Part shown: positions 59,512 through 64,000 of the stretch, in pieces
Layout: the number at the start of each line of letters is the position of its first letter
How positions within the stretch are numbered: position 1 is the stretch's first letter
Assembly: GCA_016179685.1 (NCBI GenBank)
Contig: JACPCR010000095.1
Coordinates: 1 to 64,000, forward strand
Origin: Planctomycetota bacterium
Lineage (GTDB): Bacteria > Planctomycetota > PUPC01 > JACPCR01
Direction of reading: 5' to 3'
DNA: 64,000 nucleotides
Translations under genes and position numbers: made by a program
Notes under the pieces: model-generated
The model's input: only the letters and a program-made list of their open reading frames with translations
Database searches by the model: none
What the model was told of the DNA's origin: nothing

Positions 59512-61140
59512 ATGGTGAACTTTCCCTATCTGTCGTTCATGACTTTCACCCCCGTCTTCGGGGCCCTCTTCCTCCTTCTCATCCCGAAGGAGAACGCCAG
59601 GGGCATCCGGACCGCGGCAGCGTTTTTCACGCTGTTGACCCTCGTGATCTCTCTTTTCGCCTGGCGCGCCTACGACTTGACGCTGGACCCGGCGGCGCAT
59701 CCTGTGCAGCTTGTTGAAGGCAAGGCGTATGATCCCCAGGCGCCGGACGCTGAGCGCCTGAGCGCCGGCAGCGCCTGGATTCCGGCCTTCCATATCTACT
59801 ACTTCGTGGGAGTGGATGGCCTGAGCCTGCCCCTGCTGCTCCTGACCGCGCTGATCTCCACCGTGGCGGTGATCGCCTCGTTCAACATCGAGAACCGGGT
59901 GAAGGAATATTTCTTCTTCATGCTGCTGCTCGAGGCCGGGATGATGGGGGTGTTCAGCGCCCTGGACTTTTTTCTTTTCTACGTCTTCTGGGAAGTCATG
60001 CTCGTGCCGATGTACTTCCTCATCGGCGTCTGGGGCGGGCCGAAGAAGGAGTTCGCCGCCATCAAGTTCTTCCTCTACACCCTCTTCGGCAGCGTGTTCA
60101 TGCTCGTCGCCATGCTGGCGCTCTACTTCTGGTCCGGTCATCCGGACCGGGGCATTCCGCACACGTTCAACCTGCTGGAGCTGAAGCGCCAGGCGGGCGG
60201 CTTCAATCCCGCCTTCCAGCTCGTCGTCTACTGGGCCCTTTTCCTCGGCTTCGCCATCAAAGTCCCCATCTTCCCGTTCCACACCTGGCTGCCTCTGGCC
60301 CACGTGGAAGCCCCGACCGCGGTCAGCATCATCCTTGCCGCCGTCCTTCTCAAGATGGGTGTTTACGGCTTCCTCCGGATCAGCTTCCCCATTCTTCCCC
60401 TGGCCACGCAGCAATACGCCACGGTCCTTCTCGTTCTCGGGTTCATCAACGTCGTCTACGGGGCATTCTGCGCCATGGCGCAGTCCGACATGAAAAAACT
60501 CGTGGCCTATTCGAGCATCAACCACATGGGCTATTGCCTGCTCGGCATGGCGAGCCTCTCCGCCATCGGGCTCAATGGGGCGATCTTCGAGATGCTCGGA
60601 CACGGCTTCGTCACGGGCAGCCTGTTTCTCCTCGTCGGCGTGGTGTATGACCGGGCGCATCACCGCGACATCGACGGCTTCGGCGGACTCGGCGTCCGCG
60701 TGCCGAAGTACGCGGGCCTGATGACCCTGGCCTGCATGGCTTCGCTGGGCCTGCCCGGCCTCTGCGGGTTCGTCGGCGAGTTCCTCTGCCTCCTTGGCGC
60801 CTTCAATCCGAATCGAATCCTCGGAAACGACGCCACCTTCAAGGTCTTCACCGCCCTCTCCGTCATCGGCATCCTGGTCACCGCGGGCTTCTTCCTCTGG
60901 ATGATCCAGCGCGTCTTCCTGGGAAAGCTGAACCCGAAGTATGCGGAACTTCCCGACCTCGATGGCCGGGAGACGGTGGCGGCGATTCCTCTGGCGGTCA
61001 TGACCGTCCTGGCGGGCGTCTTTCCCTGGTTTCTGCTCAAGGTGATGGACCCGGCCAGCCAGGCCCTGGTGACGCACATCGTGTCGCATGCGCAGCAGGT
61101 GAGCACCAGCGGCGGCGACGTCGTGTCGTGGCTTCGCTGA
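59512..61140 (+). CDS. nuoM: NADH-quinone oxidoreductase subunit M
   Basis: The 542-residue antiporter-like subunit has FWEVMLVPMYFLIGVWGG (channel Glu), IKVPIFPFHTWLPLAHVEAP (Lys and surrounding), TAVSIILAAVLLKMGVYGFL, MKKLVAYSSINHMGYCLLG and GHGFVTGSLFLLVGVVYDR. An extra periplasmic loop (about 55-95: LTLDPAAHPVQLVEGKAYDP) is present. The long frame on the opposite strand is a shadow of the biased codon use. Confidence 0.96.
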   Translation: MVNFPYLSFMTFTPVFGALFLLLIPKENARGIRTAAAFFTLLTLVISLFAWRAYDLTLDPAAHPVQLVEGKAYDPQAPDAERLSAGSAWIPAFHIYYFVGVDGLSLPLLLLTALISTVAVIASFNIENRVKEYFFFMLLLEAGMMGVFSALDFFLFYVFWEVMLVPMYFLIGVWGGPKKEFAAIKFFLYTLFGSVFMLVAMLALYFWSGHPDRGIPHTFNLLELKRQAGGFNPAFQLVVYWALFLGFAIKVPIFPFHTWLPLAHVEAPTAVSIILAAVLLKMGVYGFLRISFPILPLATQQYATVLLVLGFINVVYGAFCAMAQSDMKKLVAYSSINHMGYCLLGMASLSAIGLNGAIFEMLGHGFVTGSLFLLVGVVYDRAHHRDIDGFGGLGVRVPKYAGLMTLACMASLGLPGLCGFVGEFLCLLGAFNPNRILGNDATFKVFTALSVIGILVTAGFFLWMIQRVFLGKLNPKYAELPDLDGRETVAAIPLAVMTVLAGVFPWFLLKVMDPASQALVTHIVSHAQQVSTSGGDVVSWLR

Positions 61141-61167
61141 GGAAAACGGAGCTTCCGGTACCTCCCT

Positions 61168-62655
61168 ATGGAAAACACCTTAGGACTCCTCGCCGCATTA
61201 TCGCCCGAGCTGGCCGTTCTCTACACGGCCCTCGTGGTGCTTGCTGCCGATCTGGTCCTGACGGATTCCGGGCGCAGGCATCTTCCGAACGGCTGCCTGC
61301 TGGGCCTGGCCGCGGCCCTGGCCCTCAATCACTTCTATGTCCTGCCGCGGTGCCCGGAGCTGGGCCAGCAGCCCCTGCTCTTCCTCGCTCCGTTCACCGT
61401 GTTCTTCAAGGACGCCATCCTCGTCGCTGCGGGCCTGACCGTCGTCCTCTACCAGCAGCAGAAGGGGCTCAGCGGCATCCATCCGGGCGAGTTCCTCAGC
61501 CTGCTCCTCTTCTCCGCCGCGGGCATGATGTTCCTCGTTTCCTCCGATGACCTTCTCATGGTCTTCCTTTCCATGGAGTTCATCGGCATCATCTCCTACG
61601 TGCTGGTGGGGTACATCCGGGACGATCTGAAGGCCGGAGAGGGCGCGGTGAAATTCTACCTCATCGGGGCCTTCGCCTCGGCCATCATGGTCTATGGCAT
61701 GTCGCTCCTCTACGGCCTGCTGGGCACGACCTCGATCACCGAGATGGGCCGCCTCGTCGGGCAGGCGGGCCGCAACCCGATGCTCCTCAAAATCGCCGTG
61801 CTGCTGCTGTCCGTCGGGCTGGGTTTCAAGCTCGCCGTGGTGCCGTTTCATTCGTGGCTTCCCGATGCGATGGAGGGGGGGCCTACCCCCGTCGCCGCCT
61901 ACATCTCGGTCGCCCCCAAGGCCGCCGGGCTCGCCGTCCTCATCCGGATTTTCGGGGAGGCGTTCCCGCTGGACAAAATCCAGATGGCGGGGATGCTTTC
62001 CGTGTTGGCCCTCGCGACCATGACCTTTGGCAACCTGATGGCCATTCCCCAGCGAAACGTGAAACGGCTGCTGGCCTACTCGAGCATCGGGCACATCGGC
62101 TACATCCTGATCGGCGTGATCGCCGCCAACGAGCTGGGGGCCGGCGGCATCCTCGTCTACGTCGTCGCTTACGTCTTCATGAACCTCGGCGCCTTCGCCT
62201 GCGTCGTCGCCGTGTCCAACCGCATCGGCTCGGAGGAGATCGACGACTACGCCGGACTGAGCCAGCGGAATCTTCCGGTCGCCCTCCTGCTCGTCCTCTT
62301 CCTCCTCTCCCTGGGCGGACTGCCTCCGACGGCCGGCTTTATCGGCAAGTGGCTCGTTTTCGGATCGGCCATCCAGGCGGCCCAGGCGTTGCCGGACCCC
62401 TGGGCGAGTCCCTATCTTTGGCTCGTCATCGCCGCGGTGCTCAACAGCGTCGTCTCCATCTATTACTATTTCCGGCTGGCTTACCAGATGTTCTTCCGGC
62501 CGCCTCGGGAGGCGACGGGGGTGGAAGGCTCGGGCGTCCTCTGGCTGGGCACGGGTGTCGCCGCGGCCGCGACCCTGCTCGTCGGAATTTTCCCCAGCCC
62601 CGTCATCGATGCCGCCCAGTCGGCCGTGAAGCTCCTCCAGTTGTGGAAATCGTGA
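61168..62655 (+). CDS. nuoN: NADH-quinone oxidoreductase subunit N
   Basis: The 495-residue antiporter-like subunit begins MENTLGLLAALSPELAVLYT and has VFLSMEFIGIISYVLVGYIR (channel Glu), KLAVVPFHSWLPDAMEGGPT, and VKRLLAYSSIGHIGYILIGV with Lys. It ends the nuo set. No nuoE, nuoF or nuoG lies in the window on either side, and atpZ starts 16 bp downstream. The membrane and Q modules are thus encoded here without the NADH-oxidising module. Confidence 0.96.
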   Translation: MENTLGLLAALSPELAVLYTALVVLAADLVLTDSGRRHLPNGCLLGLAAALALNHFYVLPRCPELGQQPLLFLAPFTVFFKDAILVAAGLTVVLYQQQKGLSGIHPGEFLSLLLFSAAGMMFLVSSDDLLMVFLSMEFIGIISYVLVGYIRDDLKAGEGAVKFYLIGAFASAIMVYGMSLLYGLLGTTSITEMGRLVGQAGRNPMLLKIAVLLLSVGLGFKLAVVPFHSWLPDAMEGGPTPVAAYISVAPKAAGLAVLIRIFGEAFPLDKIQMAGMLSVLALATMTFGNLMAIPQRNVKRLLAYSSIGHIGYILIGVIAANELGAGGILVYVVAYVFMNLGAFACVVAVSNRIGSEEIDDYAGLSQRNLPVALLLVLFLLSLGGLPPTAGFIGKWLVFGSAIQAAQALPDPWASPYLWLVIAAVLNSVVSIYYYFRLAYQMFFRPPREATGVEGSGVLWLGTGVAAAATLLVGIFPSPVIDAAQSAVKLLQLWKS

Positions 62656-62670
62656 CGGACATGACCAGGC

Positions 62671-62910
62671 ATGAAAGACGACCGGGAGGACCTTTACACG
62701 GGCTTGCGCCAGGCGGGCGTCGTCATGACCATCCCCATGATGCTCGCCGCGGGGCCCCTGCTCGGTTTCTTCGCGGGGCAGTGGCTCGACCGCCGCCTCG
62801 GGACGTCCTGGTTCTCCACGGTCCTCGCTTTGGTGGGCTTCGCCGCCGGTGTCAACGAAACGATCCGAGTCATTCGCATCCTCCAGCGAGATAGGAAAAA
62901 TGGGCGTTGA
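62671..62910 (+). CDS. atpZ: AtpZ/AtpI-type ATP synthase accessory protein
   Basis: The 79-residue protein has two helices joined by GQWLDRRLGTSWF, the typical GxxLDxxxxTxP-like hinge of the AtpZ family (PF09527). It aids assembly of the c-ring or uptake of Mg2+. The ATG is 15 bp after the nuoN stop, so the ATP synthase genes continue the nuo transcript. It overlaps the next gene by 11 bp. Confidence 0.9.
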   Translation: MKDDREDLYTGLRQAGVVMTIPMMLAAGPLLGFFAGQWLDRRLGTSWFSTVLALVGFAAGVNETIRVIRILQRDRKNGR

Positions 62911-63340
62911 GTTCATCCATCGAGTCCTCCGCGTCTCCGCCCTCCTCGCCGGGCTCGGATTCCTGTTCACCAGCACGGCCCTCGGCGTGCCCTTCGGCCT
63001 GGGTTTCCTCGCCGGCGCGGCCTGGAGCACCGCCAATCTCTGGCTGCTGACGCGCCTCGTCACCACCGCCTTCAGCGCCGAGCGCAGCACAAAAAAGGTC
63101 CTTCTCCTGTTCCTCCTCAAGTTCCCACTGCTCTATGCCTGCGGATTTTGGCTTGTAGTTCACGCCAAAATCCATATCCTGGGGGCGCTCGTCGGGTTCT
63201 CCCTGCCCCTCGCGGTGTCGATCCTCAAGTCGGCGGGACGGTCCCTCCAGCCTGACGGGGACTGGGCAGGCGGGTCGGCTTCCGATCCTCCCGGCGGCCG
63301 CGCCGGCGCTGCGCGCTCCCCGACATCGAATCTGTCCTGA
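62900..63340 (+). CDS. atpI: ATP synthase subunit I-like protein
   Basis: The ATG at 62900 (MGVEFIHRVLRVSALLAGL) overlaps the end of atpZ by 11 bp. The 146-residue protein has four hydrophobic helices, with the pattern GAAWSTANLWLLTRLV and LLFLLKFPLLYACGFW of the PF03899 family, a helper for assembly of the c-ring. A Gly/Ser-rich tail of 30 residues follows the last helix. It is placed between atpZ and atpB, the common order. Confidence 0.85.
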   Translation: MGVEFIHRVLRVSALLAGLGFLFTSTALGVPFGLGFLAGAAWSTANLWLLTRLVTTAFSAERSTKKVLLLFLLKFPLLYACGFWLVVHAKIHILGALVGFSLPLAVSILKSAGRSLQPDGDWAGGSASDPPGGRAGAARSPTSNLS

Positions 63341-63345
63341 CGCTT

Positions 63346-64000
63346 ATGGTATCGGAAACAAGACTCTTTCCGGCAAAAGCCCTTCTGAGAAGCATCCTGC
63401 TCGCCGTGCTGGTAGCCCCGGCCTGGACCTCCTTCGGACCGGCCGTCGGCGCCTCCGGCTCGGGCGACGACGAGAAGGACCTGACGCTTCTCGAGGAGGA
63501 GTCTCCGGCCACGGGCGAACGGCCGTCCGGGGAGCATCCGGCATCGGGCGGCGGCCGGGCCGCTGCCGGGCCCGGCGAGGCGCACGCTGCGGATGCCCAT
63601 GGGGAGGGCGGGCGCGCCGAGCCGAAGCCGCTGCTCGAGCTGCCCGAGTTCCTGCCCAATCTCTTGAGCTTCGTGACGTTCCGGCCCGAGCTGCACCACA
63701 ACACGGTGGTCCAGTGGCTGCACGTCTTCGCCTGGGAGAACATCGTGTTTTCCGTCCTCACCGCCGTCCTCATACTGGCGCTGGTGGCGCTGTTGTTCGC
63801 CTCCGCGCGGCCGGCCACGGAGGTGCCGACACGGCCCCAGAGCCTGCTCGAAATGGTGGTCGAGGCACTGGACAACCTCGTCTGCGGCGTCATCGGGCCC
63901 CGGGGCCGGCGCTACACCCCGTTCATCGGCAGCCTCTTCCTCTATATCTGGTGCATGAACATGCAGGGGCTCGTCCCCGGCCTCAAGTCTCCTACCTCCT
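63346..64000 (+). CDS. atpB: ATP synthase F0 subunit a (cut by window end)
   Basis: The ATG at 63346, five bases after the atpI stop, opens MVSETRLFPAKALLRSILLA. The visible 218 codons contain a signal-like start, then an acidic, Gly/His-rich segment of about 75 residues (with ESPATGERPSGEHPASGGG), and then the AtpB core: SFVTFRPELHHNTVVQWLHV, and YTPFIGSLFLYIWCMNMQGL followed by VPGLKSPTS, the family signature before helix 4. The long polar N-terminal extension is unusual; most AtpB proteins start close to the first helix. The rest, with the catalytic Arg helix, is outside the window. Confidence 0.92.
   Translation, partial: MVSETRLFPAKALLRSILLAVLVAPAWTSFGPAVGASGSGDDEKDLTLLEEESPATGERPSGEHPASGGGRAAAGPGEAHAADAHGEGGRAEPKPLLELPEFLPNLLSFVTFRPELHHNTVVQWLHVFAWENIVFSVLTAVLILALVALLFASARPATEVPTRPQSLLEMVVEALDNLVCGVIGPRGRRYTPFIGSLFLYIWCMNMQGLVPGLKSPTS

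Noticed and set aside
59437..61089. 550-codon minus-strand frame opposite nuoM
   Set aside because: Highly charged, low-complexity product typical of antisense frames to membrane genes; nuoM itself is clear.

Overview
The window comes from a high-GC, Gram-negative bacterium of an uncultured type. It encodes periplasmic c-type cytochromes, an outer-membrane porin with its own haem site, a prepilin-like surface protein with a CPSDP-type body, and large secreted beta-propeller and jelly-roll proteins. This mix is common in Planctomycetota/PVC-like and neighbouring candidate phyla, but nothing here fixes the phylum. No rRNA or tRNA was recognised. GC content and intergenic style appear to change near 23-25 kb.

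Region 1 (1-12.9 kb, minus strand). The left edge is mobile-element debris: an IS21-like terminal repeat array and an IS1380 transposase remnant. A long respiratory cluster follows, reading leftwards from 12.8 kb: a cytochrome bd-type subunit I-like membrane protein with extra helices and a coiled-coil insert; membrane or periplasmic cytochromes with 2, 1, 2 (plus an ethylbenzene-dehydrogenase-type haem b domain), 4 and 1 CxxCH sites; a radical SAM/SPASM enzyme with a C-terminal PCP_red domain; a double universal-stress protein with the same C-terminal domain; a Tll0287-like haem protein; and a decayed second copy of the radical SAM gene. I read this as a c-cytochrome-fed bd-like oxidase or reductase with its own haem- or redox-tailoring enzymes. 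It is the best candidate in the window for an undescribed system.

Region 2 (12.9-25.5 kb). A small U32-peptidase-like remnant is followed by a minus-strand envelope group: haem-bearing porin, type 1 copper cupredoxin, and a Skp/OmpH-like protein fused to a carboxypeptidase-regulatory-like domain. Then come an NtrC-type two-component pair, a prepilin-like protein, an ECF sigma/zinc-finger anti-sigma pair, and an old-yellow-enzyme-type oxidoreductase.

Region 3 (25.5-50.8 kb). Mixed catabolic and biosynthetic genes: a 1475-residue LVIVD-type beta-propeller protein, a PgsA-like enzyme, a class I glutamine-amidotransferase-type hydrolase, two uroporphyrinogen-decarboxylase-family proteins, a molybdopterin oxidoreductase, a phenylacetate-CoA-ligase-like enzyme, ThiC, a tandem Rieske protein, MoaA, an enolase-superfamily dehydratase, a nucleoside hydrolase, FG-GAP and jelly-roll secreted proteins, and a ThuA-domain protein.

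Region 4 (50.9-64 kb, plus strand). A complex I operon nuoABCDHIJKLMN without nuoEFG runs directly into an ATP synthase operon (atpZ, atpI, atpB cut by the window end).

The most unusual non-coding signal is a recurring set of long, nearly perfect palindromes from 30 to 56 kb. Stop codons lie in or directly against the base of their stems, and several share an AGTGC/GCACT apex. REP-like elements also occur, one translated as the tail of a protein and one carrying a nested insertion between nuoA and nuoB.
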